Source of the DNA: a marine gamma proteobacterium HTCC2143
Lineage (GTDB): Bacteria > Pseudomonadota > Gammaproteobacteria > Pseudomonadales > Dasaniaceae
NCBI GenBank assembly: GCA_000169075.1
Contig: AAVT01000009.1
Span: 1 to 64,000 of the forward strand
Direction: 5' to 3'
DNA: 64,000 bases
Shown: piece by piece, positions 1 through 8,139 of the stretch
How positions within the stretch are numbered: position 1 is the first letter of the stretch
How the letters are laid out: every line of letters begins with the position of its first letter
Notes under the pieces: model-generated
Database searches by the model: none
What the model was told of the DNA's origin: nothing
The model's input: only the letters and a program-made list of their open reading frames with translations
Position numbers and translations under genes: made by a program

Positions 1-1416
1 GGCGGCGACGTTGACTACACCAGCTTGGATATTGTTAGAACTGAGGATTCCCTCGAAATTGAAACAGTTACTCAGGAATTCCGCTTGACCTCGACTGCCG
101 GGGAGTCCTTTGATTGGATGGTGGGTGGTTTCATCTTCCAAGAAGACATTGAAACCGATGGCTCTACATTTTTTGGAAATGACTTCCGCGCTTACGGCGA
201 CGTATTGTTCGGTGCGTTCCCCAATATATTGTCGACTGTTGAATTATTGTCAGGTCTGCCGGCGGGAGCAATATTGTCATCGGATAATGTCGCTTCGACC
301 GCGTTTGAACAAGATAATTTTGCTTATTCGTTGTTTGCAACAGGTGATTATCATTTCACTGACAAACTGACGGCAACACTTGGAGTAAGCTACACGTACG
401 ACGAAAAAGAAGTGGTTAAAGATAGTTACCGAAATAATGACTTGTATTCGGCCGTTGATTTGGTACCTGTGCTTGGAGCCACACCATTGGCGGGGCTAAT
501 TCCTTCGCTTCAAGGCTTGCAGTTCAGGCCGCCAGTAATAGACTACCCAAATTCGGTTGAGAATGGTGAATCTGACGACGACAAGGTTACCTGGACTGCA
601 CGGGTGACTTATCAGGTTAATGACATGGTCAATGTTTACGCCAGCGCGGCGACCGGTTATAAATCGTCATCTTGGAATATTGGCGGGGCGTCGCGGCCTT
701 TTCCTGCTAGTGAGGCCGCGCTGGACGCTGCTGGTCTGCTAGTCGCTAACCAGAGCTTCGGCACTCGTTTTGCGTCTCCAGAAGAAGCGATGGTATATGA
801 ACTTGGTTTGAAAGCTAGTTTCGAACAGGGTGCCTTTAATATCGCGATCTTTGACCAAACGATTGAAGACTTTCAACAGAATGCCTTTGACGGTGACTCA
901 TTTGTACTGACCAATGCTGGTGAAAGATCAACTCGTGGCATTGAGTTCGATGCACTGTATTCGCCGACCGATGCATGGCTCTTTAACCTAGCGGGAACGT
1001 TCATGGATCCTAAGTATGATTCCTACACAGGAGCGTCTGGGATTGGTGGTGCGCCCATCGATTTGTCAGGAGAAGAACCAGCGGGTATTCACAAAGAGAA
1101 CGTTACAGCTTCGGCTACCTACCGGTTTACTGTAGGCGATGGCATCACAGGTTATGTCCGTACCGATTACATCTACGAAAGTGATGTTCGCGCTGCCTGG
1201 AATGTTCCGGAAGAGTTCAGTCGGGAAGTGAGTACCTGGAATGCAAGCGCAGGCCTGCAGTTCACCAACGGTGTTAATGTTCAGGTGTGGGGTCGTAATA
1301 TCAATGATGATGAATATTACGTAGGAGTCTTCCAAGGCGTTGTTCAGTCTGGTACCTACAATGCATTCGCGAGTGCGCCAGCAACTTATGGCGTTAATGT
1401 TTCTTATGAATTCTGA
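1..1416 (+). CDS. TonB-dependent receptor, C-terminal part (5' end outside window)
   Basis: The reading frame is open from base 1, so the gene starts upstream; the first TTG at 25 is not a believable start. The visible 471 residues look like the outer-membrane beta-barrel of a TonB-dependent receptor: alternating aromatic/polar strands such as WMVGGFIFQED, YSLFATGDYHF and VYASAATGYKSS, and a final YEF, the terminal aromatic residue needed for barrel assembly. Receptors of this type import siderophores, vitamin B12 or carbohydrates, or in marine gammaproteobacteria often unknown organic substrates. The plug domain and TonB box are outside the window, so the substrate cannot be guessed. Two hairpins follow the stop codon. 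Confidence 0.9.
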   Translation, partial: GGDVDYTSLDIVRTEDSLEIETVTQEFRLTSTAGESFDWMVGGFIFQEDIETDGSTFFGNDFRAYGDVLFGAFPNILSTVELLSGLPAGAILSSDNVASTAFEQDNFAYSLFATGDYHFTDKLTATLGVSYTYDEKEVVKDSYRNNDLYSAVDLVPVLGATPLAGLIPSLQGLQFRPPVIDYPNSVENGESDDDKVTWTARVTYQVNDMVNVYASAATGYKSSSWNIGGASRPFPASEAALDAAGLLVANQSFGTRFASPEEAMVYELGLKASFEQGAFNIAIFDQTIEDFQQNAFDGDSFVLTNAGERSTRGIEFDALYSPTDAWLFNLAGTFMDPKYDSYTGASGIGGAPIDLSGEEPAGIHKENVTASATYRFTVGDGITGYVRTDYIYESDVRAAWNVPEEFSREVSTWNASAGLQFTNGVNVQVWGRNINDDEYYVGVFQGVVQSGTYNAFASAPATYGVNVSYEF

Positions 1417-1511
1417 TTAGCTAGGCATTAGCCAACGAGTGGGGGCGGTAACTTAGACTGCCTTCGCTTTGCGGCTGAGGATCGACATTTACTTTTATTA
1501 TTTAGTAGTAA

Positions 1512-1542
1512 GCCTTGCTGAGGAGAGTTTGCTCAGCAAGGC
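1512..1542. other. Stem-loop after receptor gene
   Basis: An 11-bp perfect inverted repeat (arms 1512-1522 and 1532-1542) with a 9-base loop lies 95 bases after the receptor stop codon. It is followed by CTTATT rather than a clean T-run. It may be a weak first terminator or an mRNA 3'-end stabiliser ahead of the stronger terminator at 1564-1599. Confidence 0.6.
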
Positions 1543-1563
1543 CTTATTAAATGACTAAAAAAA

Positions 1564-1599
1564 CCGCCCCACAATATGTTTTGTGGGGTGGTTTTTTTT
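1564..1599. terminator. Rho-independent terminator, probably bidirectional
   Basis: An 11-bp stem (1564-1574 with 1581-1591, one G-T pair) encloses a 6-base loop and is followed by eight T on the plus strand and preceded by seven A, giving a T-run on the minus strand too. It sits between the convergent receptor gene (plus) and SDR gene (minus, ending at 1631) and can serve both. Confidence 0.9.
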
Positions 1600-1630
1600 G
1601 GCCCGAGCTTTTCGGCTGGATTATTTTAAG

Positions 1631-2377
1631 CTAGAAATGAACATGGCCTGTGCTATTACCGTCGACAACTAGGTGCCCACCATTAACCAAGCTTGCCATC
1701 GGGCTTGCGATAAAAGTCACAACCTGCGCAATCTCTTCTGGACGACCCAAACTGCCTCGGGGGTTTCTTCTCAAGACACCCTTAAAGGCATCAGGGTTGT
1801 TGATACGCAAATTATCCCAGTTACCGCCCTCAAAAATGATGTCGCCCGGCGACACGGTATTAACTCTTACCCCGTCTTTGATCAGCATTTTTGAGAGACT
1901 TTTCATATAGTGAGTCATAGCTGCTTTTGCCGCCCCGTAAGGTGGCAGCTGCGGTGTGCCAATCACACCTGCCATAGAGCTGATATAGACAATAGACCCT
2001 GCTTTTGACTGTTTTATCCATGGCAGAGAGGCGTCAATGCTCGATACAGTCGCTAATATATCGGTATTGACAGCGTCTTCCCATTTGCCCGACATGGGGC
2101 TTACGTTAGCAACAAAAATATCAATGCCACCCAATGCTTCAGCGGCGCCATCTAGCCACTGCTGAAAATGAACTTTGTCGGTCACATCAACTGCACCGCC
2201 AACAATTTTCCCTGGAAACTGGGCGAGTTCAGTGAGTGTTTCATCGACTTTCTCTTGGCGCCGTGAACAAATAGCAACATTGGCGCCTTCTTTTGCCAGT
2301 GCGATGGCAATAGCTTTACCAATACCCGCAGTACTACCCGTGACAACCGCATTTAAACCTTTTAAACCTAAATCCAT
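1631..2377 (-). CDS. SDR family NAD(P)-dependent oxidoreductase
   Basis: A 248-residue classical short-chain dehydrogenase/reductase, full length for the family. Visible features are the cofactor-binding TGSTAGIG motif at residues 13-20, an SS pair at 133-134, and the catalytic Tyr147-x3-Lys151 in YGAAK. The C-terminal VVDGNSTG corresponds to the usual VDGG end. It should oxidise a secondary alcohol or reduce a ketone in the cytoplasm; the substrate is unknown. RR in ICSRRQ after the second beta strand suggests a preference for NADP(H). No operon partner is close: the next minus-strand gene ends 301 bases upstream. Confidence 0.92.
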   Translation of the reverse strand: MDLGLKGLNAVVTGSTAGIGKAIAIALAKEGANVAICSRRQEKVDETLTELAQFPGKIVGGAVDVTDKVHFQQWLDGAAEALGGIDIFVANVSPMSGKWEDAVNTDILATVSSIDASLPWIKQSKAGSIVYISSMAGVIGTPQLPPYGAAKAAMTHYMKSLSKMLIKDGVRVNTVSPGDIIFEGGNWDNLRINNPDAFKGVLRRNPRGSLGRPEEIAQVVTFIASPMASLVNGGHLVVDGNSTGHVHF

Positions 2378-2678
2378 TATTATTCCCCTAATTGATGATA
2401 ACTTTTTTGGTTAACTATTACCGTATTGAAATACTGTGTAGCCTTCGTGTAAATTTTTTGTGAACGTTCTTGCCAGTCTTAAAACCGAGGGCCTAAGGGT
2501 TCAATAAATTGAGTGGCAGTGTCTATAGGCCAATATAATCGCTTCGGCAGCAGTGGGTGATTATTAACCCTAAGCGACTGCCGGGAGTAAATGTCATTTC
2601 TAATGTTGATACCTTCATCGCTCTTTTAGCGTCTCGGTGTTGAGGTGATAAATGACACCGTCAACTGAATAGCACCAT
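2378..2678. other. Intergenic region, no gene seen
   Basis: About 300 bases between the SDR and the hydrolase, both on the minus strand. It should hold the SDR promoter. I see no ORF, RNA gene or strong hairpin in it. Confidence 0.5.
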
Positions 2679-3677
2679 TTACTGATTTTCAATAAATGAC
2701 CTCATTGTCTTATTGAAGAGATCGGCTCTTTCTGTTGACGGTGTGTGGCCAGCTTGCGGAATCACGCTGATCGTTAAATTATCCACATAGCCGGGAATAA
2801 TCGTCAGAAAATCCTTGGTGAAAACGGCTTCTTCTTCGCCCCAGATCAACAGGGTCGGCACTCCATCTACGCGAGCCTCGCGGCTAGGCCAAAAGTCTGC
2901 TTCTTTAATTGTGTCGGGGTCGGGCAGATTAGCTCGGTACCAGTTGATACTACTGTTCATCGCACCTGGCTGGCCCCACGCTTTTTTGTACATTGCAATA
3001 TCAGCCGCAGAAACAATGCCTTGGTCAACTTGACGGTCAAAAAAACCTACCATCACCGCAAAATCATCTGCAACTAAGGCATCCATTCCCTGTTGGCTTT
3101 TAATTCTTTCCATATAAGTTGATGCTTTGCGTTGTTCTTCATGGGTTTGAAGCAGGGAAAGTAATAGATTAAAGGGGGGGGCGTTCTCTACAACGAGACT
3201 GTGCAGTTTGTCAGGATGCGCTTGTGCAAAAGCCCAAGCGACGCCGCCGCCCCAGTCATGTCCAACGAGGATAAATTTTTTGTCGCCCACCAGATGCGCG
3301 GCCATTTGTCTCACGTCTTCGACCAATTTATCCAGTGTGTAGTCACTGACGTTGTCGGGTTTTGATGAGAGGTTGTAGCCACGGCCATCCATCGCCACCG
3401 CCAGATAATCCTCACCAAAGGCCTCGAGCTGATTTCGCCAGGAATACCAAAACAGTGGAAAGCCATGGAGAAATAAAATCAATGTTTTCTCCTCGGTTTC
3501 CGGATCGGGGGATTGCTCCGTGGTTACATAGTGCAGTCGAACATCATCGAATTCTGCGTAGTCGGAGATAAAAGTGCTGCTAAAGCTATTTGAAGAAATG
3601 GACATAAAAGTAATAAGGACCGCGCAAAGTGATAATACTATTTTGTCGATAGAGCGCTTGCGATCATGTTTACGCAT
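2679..3677 (-). CDS. Alpha/beta hydrolase, epoxide hydrolase/dehalogenase type, exported
   Basis: A 332-residue alpha/beta-hydrolase. The oxyanion-hole motif HGFP is at 71-74. The nucleophile elbow GHDWGG at 139-144 has Asp141 as nucleophile, as in epoxide hydrolases and haloalkane dehalogenases rather than Ser esterases. The catalytic His is H311 in AGHTP. An acidic residue in the LLIWGEEE segment may complete the triad. A basic N-terminus followed by a hydrophobic stretch (about residues 12-30) looks like a signal peptide or anchor, so the enzyme is probably periplasmic. HGFP favours an epoxide-hydrolase subgroup, but dehalogenase activity cannot be excluded. It is a monocistronic-looking gene on the minus strand. 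Confidence 0.85.
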   Translation of the reverse strand: MRKHDRKRSIDKIVLSLCAVLITFMSISSNSFSSTFISDYAEFDDVRLHYVTTEQSPDPETEEKTLILFLHGFPLFWYSWRNQLEAFGEDYLAVAMDGRGYNLSSKPDNVSDYTLDKLVEDVRQMAAHLVGDKKFILVGHDWGGGVAWAFAQAHPDKLHSLVVENAPPFNLLLSLLQTHEEQRKASTYMERIKSQQGMDALVADDFAVMVGFFDRQVDQGIVSAADIAMYKKAWGQPGAMNSSINWYRANLPDPDTIKEADFWPSREARVDGVPTLLIWGEEEAVFTKDFLTIIPGYVDNLTISVIPQAGHTPSTERADLFNKTMRSFIENQ

Positions 3678-4310
3678 GGTATAAGTTTCCCAATGGAACT
3701 CTAAATTCGTTTCAGCCAGCTATTGTGCAGTTGCTACTGAGGGGCCAGAGGCTGCACAATGACATCGCACCACAGGCCCAAGTTAGCGACTGATTTGGAA
3801 ATGAGTACAGATTTTACTCAAATAATAGTCAATATCAGCAGGCTTTTTGTCTTGGAGTGACCGGTATCATGCATTTCTCGATAAAGATAGGCGGGTCAAC
3901 GTCACCGACTATCGTGGTTTTATGGTGTATATAGCCTTTAAATCAGCTCTAACAGTCGAAAAAAGTGCGAGTTTTGGGTGGTCACGGCTCGACTTTATAT
4001 AATTGACCAATGTTATAATAATGTACAGAGTTAGTCTACTGTCGAAATATTAAAAATAATTGTTTGCCTTAGCGTAGGGTGATCAAGGCTATCGTAGTGA
4101 TGCTTGCTAACGGGTGGATAGAAAATACCCAGCGCATCAACAGATAACCGTCAGCGAATCTTAGCTGCGCAGCTGGGTCTCATCGGCTTACCCGTCAAAG
4201 CGCCTAAAAAGGATAGCTTGGTCAGACTTGTGACGAAGAAATGGTGAACGGTATATAGTGAAACTGCGATTATCTCAGCAGATGGATTCCCACGGTTTAA
4301 ATTAAAAAGT
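3678..4310. other. Intergenic region left of the SDR remnant
   Basis: More than 600 bases with no convincing ORF. Its left edge should carry the promoter of the hydrolase gene. The remainder shows no gene family I recognise and reads as decayed sequence leading into the SDR remnant. Confidence 0.4.
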
Positions 4311-4518
4311 CAGCGTGCAATTGTCATCGATGGTAGCCGCGGTATCGGCAAAACCGTACTAGAAACACTGGCAAAAAAAGGCGTGTCAGTTGCCACTTGT
4401 GCGCTGGGCGCAGAAAGTGGTCAATTCGGTGGTGTTTTTGGCAAGTGCTGCGGCTGCAGCTACTACCGGAGCCAATTTTATAGCGGATGTTGGAATGTTG
4501 AAGTCTGTTAACGATTAA
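4305..4518 (+). pseudogene. Short-chain dehydrogenase remnant with internal deletion
   Basis: Plus-strand translation from 4311 gives an SDR N-terminus (AIVIDGSRGIGK, the glycine-rich cofactor motif, then ETLAKKGVSVATC). After a frame change the sequence from about 4441 gives TTGANFIADVGMLKSV followed by a stop at 4516-4518, which matches an SDR C-terminus of the TGANxxxDGGM type. About 170 residues between the two ends, including the catalytic Tyr-Lys, are missing, and no good start codon remains. This is therefore a decayed SDR gene with an internal deletion and frameshift, lying just upstream of the tRNA used as integration site. The family assignment rests on two short motifs. Confidence 0.65.
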
Positions 4519-4602
4519 TGTCAGGCTATTGCCGCTTTTCTATTTTTTTCAACCGGCAACTATTGACTATAGTCGCCTCGATCCTTATAGTGCGCACCCT
4601 AC

Positions 4603-4679
4603 GCGCTCGTAGCTCAGCTGGATAGAGTACTCGGCTACGAACCGAGCGGTCGAAGGTTCGAATCCTTCCGAGCGCGCCA
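4603..4679 (+). tRNA. tRNA-Arg (anticodon ACG)
   Basis: A complete 77-base tRNA. The acceptor arms GCGCTCG and CGAGCGC pair fully, there is a G discriminator and an encoded CCA at 4677-4679. The anticodon stem CTCGG/CCGAG encloses CTACGAA with anticodon ACG (read as ICG, Arg CGN codons), and the T loop TTCGAAT is normal. The gene is intact although an island is integrated at its 3' end, because the island brings an identical 3' segment. Its original terminator is now found 23.9 kb away, at 28533-28563. Confidence 0.97.
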
Positions 4680-4686
4680 TATTAAA
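4629..4686 (+). repeat. attL: left 58-bp direct repeat of the island
   Basis: This 58-bp segment covers the anticodon arm to the 3' end of tRNA-Arg plus seven bases downstream. It is repeated identically at 28475-28532; the match breaks at both edges (T4628 versus A28474, C4687 versus A28533). Such a repeat of a tRNA 3' end is the standard footprint of tyrosine-recombinase integration. Confidence 0.93.
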
Positions 4687-4687
4687 C

Positions 4688-4723
4688 AAGGGCTTACGTT
4701 AACACGTCGGCCCTTAGTTTTTT
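4688..4723 (+). terminator. Terminator-like hairpin after tRNA-Arg
   Basis: AAGGGC (4688-4693) pairs with GCCCTT (4710-4715), with ACGT repeats able to extend the fold inside, followed by AGTTTTTTC. It lies in the island sequence immediately after the tRNA and probably replaces the native tRNA terminator displaced to 28533. The T-run touches the integrase stop codon from the opposite strand. Confidence 0.6.
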
Positions 4724-5764
4724 CTACTGTAGAGCGATTGTAGAGTTTTCATCTACAACGTCCCACACTTGTTCGATTCGTGCAGCCGCACTCGATAAAT
4801 GCTCCGGCGCTAAATGCGCATACCTCAACACCATCTCGTACGATTTCCAACCACCTAGTTCCATCAGTTCTTGCAAACTTGTTCCACTCATAACATGCCA
4901 ACTTGCCCACGTATGGCGCAGGTCATGAAAACGAAAATTTTCAATCTGTGCACGTTCCAAGGCGCGTTTCCAGCATGAGCCAATCGCTTTGATGGGTTTA
5001 CCCCGAAAGGTAAAACACCACCGCTGATGTTGACCGTGAAGTGATCGAAGCGCTAACACCGCATCATTGTTTAACGGTATACCGCGACCATCGCCATTCT
5101 TGGTCGTGCCGTGATCCAGCCATGCTACCCGTCGGTCAAAGTCCACTCGGTTCCATTCGAGTTTTAGGATTTCTCCCATTCGACAGCCTGTTGCAACCGC
5201 AAACTGCACTACGGGTCGCATATGGTCGGGTAACTCCTCAAGCAGACGATTCACTTCCGGACGGCGCAAGAAGCGAATACGGCGTTTGGGTTCCTTCAGC
5301 ATCCTGATCTTAGGAAACCGTTCCAGCCAACACCATTCATCACGCGCTAAGTGGAAAATACGTCGAACTACTTCCAATGCACGGTTGATGGTGGCGTCTG
5401 TTACGCCGTCGTCACGCCGCTGGTGAATGAATGGCCATAGGCTATCCATAGACACCTGACGCAACAGTAAATCACCCACAAACGCATCCAGCTTTTTCAA
5501 GTTATCCCTATCAGCTTGCAGGGATTTCTTGGTGGCATTCTCTGCAAGATAGCGGACAACGGCTTGACGCCATGTCTTATCGTGCACAATACCCTCGCGG
5601 GAGCGTTTGTAAGCATCTGCTTTGAGGTCAATAACAAACTCATTTGCAGCGTTTAAGCATTTAAGCCGAGTGCTTTGACATACTCGGCGTCCGTCTGGCA
5701 AGACGAGATCAACCCACCAGTACGGCGTGCCTTCACGCTGGTAGAGCCCACGTTCTCGGGCCAT
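4724..5764 (-). CDS. int: Tyrosine site-specific integrase (left end)
   Basis: A 346-residue phage-type integrase with the full active-site set: Arg195 in ATGCRMGE, Lys222, His280-x-x-Arg283 in HDLRHT, Trp306 in the position often held by His, and the nucleophile Tyr315 in VLRYAH. An N-terminal SAM-like core-binding domain spans about residues 65-150. The gene ends 37 bases from the attL repeat, the usual position for an element integrase, and should catalyse integration into and excision from tRNA-Arg. Its 5' end overlaps the AlpA-like gene by 112 bases. It does not look like an integron integrase: there is no attI/array arrangement next to it and the neighbours are a phage-type xis/rep set. 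Confidence 0.93.
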   Translation of the reverse strand: MARERGLYQREGTPYWWVDLVLPDGRRVCQSTRLKCLNAANEFVIDLKADAYKRSREGIVHDKTWRQAVVRYLAENATKKSLQADRDNLKKLDAFVGDLLLRQVSMDSLWPFIHQRRDDGVTDATINRALEVVRRIFHLARDEWCWLERFPKIRMLKEPKRRIRFLRRPEVNRLLEELPDHMRPVVQFAVATGCRMGEILKLEWNRVDFDRRVAWLDHGTTKNGDGRGIPLNNDAVLALRSLHGQHQRWCFTFRGKPIKAIGSCWKRALERAQIENFRFHDLRHTWASWHVMSGTSLQELMELGGWKSYEMVLRYAHLAPEHLSSAAARIEQVWDVVDENSTIALQ

Positions 5765-5991
5765 AATTCCTCCTCAATGGCCCGCCCTCGGGATTTATAA
5801 TCCTCTAGCCATTGGTCAAGGTCAAGCCTGTCGAATACGCGACGGCGGCCAAGGGAAATGGAAGGTGGGCCAATCTTGAGTAACAGTGTCACGCCAATAC
5901 CTAAATATTCAGCAGCCTGATGCTTATTTAGGCAGCGTGCAGTGGGCAATGGCAATTCCTTTTTATCGATCGTCTTGTTCATCATAGTCAT
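5653..5991 (-). CDS. AlpA/MerR-like helix-turn-helix protein, probable excisionase
   Basis: A 112-residue protein with a winged-helix DNA-binding segment at about residues 18-65 (NKHQAAEYLGIG, then RRRVFDRLDLDQWL), typical of AlpA/excisionase-type regulators of integrative elements. It overlaps rep by 29 bases upstream and the integrase by 112 bases downstream, so the three genes form one translationally linked unit. The last 35 or so residues lie in the overlap and have no family features. Likely role: directionality factor or regulator of the integrase. Confidence 0.8.
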   Translation of the reverse strand: MTMMNKTIDKKELPLPTARCLNKHQAAEYLGIGVTLLLKIGPPSISLGRRRVFDRLDLDQWLEDYKSRGRAIEEELWPENVGSTSVKARRTGGLISSCQTDAEYVKALGLNA

Positions 5992-7255
5992 TCAAAACCG
6001 TGCAATACTGTCGGTTTTTAAGTCGAACCTTCCGATTGATATATCCCTCCAAAGTGTCTTTGCCGATTAGTTCGTGATATCTACGGGCGTCGTCTAAAAA
6101 CTGGGGTAGCGCAGCTTCAACAGAGTCAATGTTGTTCTTGGCCATGTACGATGTGATGGGGCCGAGCCCGTGAACAAATAGGCGGTCATCGCCTGGGGGC
6201 AACAAATTGGGTGTTTGTCTATTCAGTGGAGTGGTAGGTTTGACCCAATCTATCGACTGCAATCCTTCCCAAAAAGGGAGTGTGGGCCAACGTTCACGAT
6301 TATTGTCGTTCGTATTGGGGCTTACTAGCCGAAGCCATTCATAGGTGGCGTATTGCCACAGCGATCCCAAAGAAGGGGTTTCGCCATCCTCGCTGGTCAC
6401 TTGTTTCAGTACGGGGCGTTTCAACTGAAATTCCGCACGCCAAACAGGAGCGTATCGATCCCAGCCAGCTTCCGCCCAAATGGGCACTAGATAGTCTTTT
6501 CCGCTGTGTTGAATTTCCAAGGTTTTGTCGTAAAGGCGAAAACTGATCGCGCCTCCTTGTCCCACTACCCATCCAGATACTTTCCCGTTTTCGTAGTAGT
6601 TGTTGAGTCGCCGTGCTCTAGAAACAAATTGGTTCGAATTTAGGCATTCAGGAGACTTGGAGTTTGTAAAATCTGCAAACAAATCTATGCGACTGATGGT
6701 CGGGACGCTCACATCTGTGCCGATAGTTGAAAGAATTTCCACTATCTGATCAATAAGAGGGTTTACACCTCGCATGGTTATCGCTGAACTTAATAGCTGT
6801 ATTGATGCCATGTGAGCAAACCGTTCACTAGGTTTGGCAATACGTATATTGTAATTTGGATTAGTTAGTTGGTAGGCAAAAAAACCATGCCCTTTATCTT
6901 TGAGATTGAACAAATGATTGCCAATTATGACTTGAGCTGTCGATTGTTCCCATTCATCTAAAGATTGTGCGCGGGTTTTGGTAGTGTCCAATAACTCCAG
7001 CCATTCGTCTTTCAGTTTTCCCTTGAAAGATAGATACAGGCTATCAACTCCAAACCGAAGTATGGTCAGTGGTTGTGATTTGTGGTTATAGGGTGCTGTG
7101 TTACTAGGCATCGCACCCAGATCGAGCTCCGTAGCTGGATAGACGTCGCTCGCGGCGTCCTGTTCGTTAGGGGCTCCGCCCCTATCCGCCTCAGCCCGAC
7201 GCTCTTCGCCGTCGCAATTTGAGTGGGTGTCAGGGTTGTTGGTTGATATTTTCAT
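5963..7255 (-). CDS. Replication initiation factor (Rep_trans family-like)
   Basis: A 430-residue protein resembling the Rep_trans replication initiators of rolling-circle plasmids and integrative elements. The core begins near residue 65 (ILRFGVDSLYLSFKG) and contains PTISRIDLFADF and FRLYDKTLEI. The tyrosine/acid residues in these segments are candidates for nicking and metal binding. The first 60 residues are polar and probably disordered. Family logic: it nicks a double-strand origin to start rolling-circle replication of the excised circle. It is the first gene of rep-alpA-int. An inverted repeat overlaps its ribosome binding site (7258-7290). Assignment is from motif memory, so the family name is moderately sure. 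Confidence 0.75.
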   Translation of the reverse strand: MKISTNNPDTHSNCDGEERRAEADRGGAPNEQDAASDVYPATELDLGAMPSNTAPYNHKSQPLTILRFGVDSLYLSFKGKLKDEWLELLDTTKTRAQSLDEWEQSTAQVIIGNHLFNLKDKGHGFFAYQLTNPNYNIRIAKPSERFAHMASIQLLSSAITMRGVNPLIDQIVEILSTIGTDVSVPTISRIDLFADFTNSKSPECLNSNQFVSRARRLNNYYENGKVSGWVVGQGGAISFRLYDKTLEIQHSGKDYLVPIWAEAGWDRYAPVWRAEFQLKRPVLKQVTSEDGETPSLGSLWQYATYEWLRLVSPNTNDNNRERWPTLPFWEGLQSIDWVKPTTPLNRQTPNLLPPGDDRLFVHGLGPITSYMAKNNIDSVEAALPQFLDDARRYHELIGKDTLEGYINRKVRLKNRQYCTVLNDYDEQDDR

Positions 7256-7257
7256 GT

Positions 7258-7290
7258 TTAAGTACCTCTGTATTTGAATGAGGTACTTAA
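7258..7290 (-). promoter_or_regulatory. Inverted repeat covering the rep ribosome binding site
   Basis: An 11-bp perfect inverted repeat (7258-7268 and 7280-7290, 11-base loop) lies 2 bases before the rep start codon. On the minus strand the proximal arm contains AGAGG, the only good Shine-Dalgarno sequence, 9 bases from ATG. Folding of the mRNA would hide it. The repeat could equally be a repressor operator (AlpA-like protein) or part of the double-strand origin recognised by Rep. Confidence 0.65.
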
Positions 7291-7335
7291 CTTAAGCATG
7301 TTTTATTACGATGACGACTACATCAAATCGTCATT

Positions 7336-8109
7336 TCATGTAGAGCGGGATTTTTTCCAGCGGCTGATAAACTGCCACAATTTCCGTGCGTCACCATCAT
7401 CGGGGTAAACTTCAAGGTCGATACAAAACAGTTGATAGGCTTGATCTTGCGTTAAATTTGATAGGACCTTCTCTTCCACTTCTAGTAAATAGAGCGCGAA
7501 TCTTAAGCTGTCGTATTCTTCGTCACGTTTATTGATTCCAGTGGATTTCAGTGCATTCGAGAGTTTTGAAAAGAACGGTTTATCCTGTTGAAAAGCGGCC
7601 AGCGCGATCTGATCGGCATAGACGGGGTTGTTGATTATCGTTCTATCAATTTTTATCGCCTTGAAGAATAGTGGTGATTGTGGATTTGAAGGTATGAGTT
7701 CAATTATTTCGCAGAGTGAATGATGTAAGGTTGAGATTGCTACAAGGTTTTTGGAAATAGAGTTCAGTAGCAAAAGAATAGTTTTTGGATCACCTAGCAT
7801 GTCTGAATCGACCAAATTGACTTGTGCTGAATAGTCTAGGGCGGATTGCTGGGGATTGGCCGAATTGGCAATGTTTTGAGTGATGGGCGTTTGTCCGGTT
7901 ACAGCAGTAAACGCTTTGATAAGCTCAGTAAATGTTGCTGAATATACATCAGCCCAGCAGTAAGGCGGGTCCATGGCGCCCAGTATGTCTTTCGTTTCTA
8001 GTTCTCTTTCTAGCTCGTTATACTCGGATTGTAATTGAGTGAATAAAGAAATATATGACTTGAGCTCGTTAAGACTTAAGCGGCCATAAGGTTTATTGGC
8101 ATTGTTCAT
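7336..8109 (-). CDS. Unknown protein upstream of rep
   Basis: A 257-residue soluble protein that I do not recognise. It has no signal peptide or membrane segment. The N-terminus (residues 10-45) is predicted helical with a Glu/Leu-rich coiled-coil-like stretch, and the C-terminus is acidic then basic (YPDDGDARKLWQFISRWKK). A GGAGG ribosome binding site precedes the ATG by about 11 bases. It lies 80 bases upstream of rep on the same strand, so it may belong to the element's replication/maintenance operon. Alternatively it could be cargo at the border with the cassette array. Confidence 0.7.
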   Translation of the reverse strand: MNNANKPYGRLSLNELKSYISLFTQLQSEYNELERELETKDILGAMDPPYCWADVYSATFTELIKAFTAVTGQTPITQNIANSANPQQSALDYSAQVNLVDSDMLGDPKTILLLLNSISKNLVAISTLHHSLCEIIELIPSNPQSPLFFKAIKIDRTIINNPVYADQIALAAFQQDKPFFSKLSNALKSTGINKRDEEYDSLRFALYLLEVEEKVLSNLTQDQAYQLFCIDLEVYPDDGDARKLWQFISRWKKSRST

Positions 8110-8139
8110 TTGCTCGATTTTCCTCCTTGCTTCGGGCCC

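Noticed and set aside
4724..5764. Left integrase as the missing integron integrase
   Set aside because: It sits at the tRNA att site in a rep-alpA-int unit, with no attI and with several genes between it and the array; motifs are phage-type.
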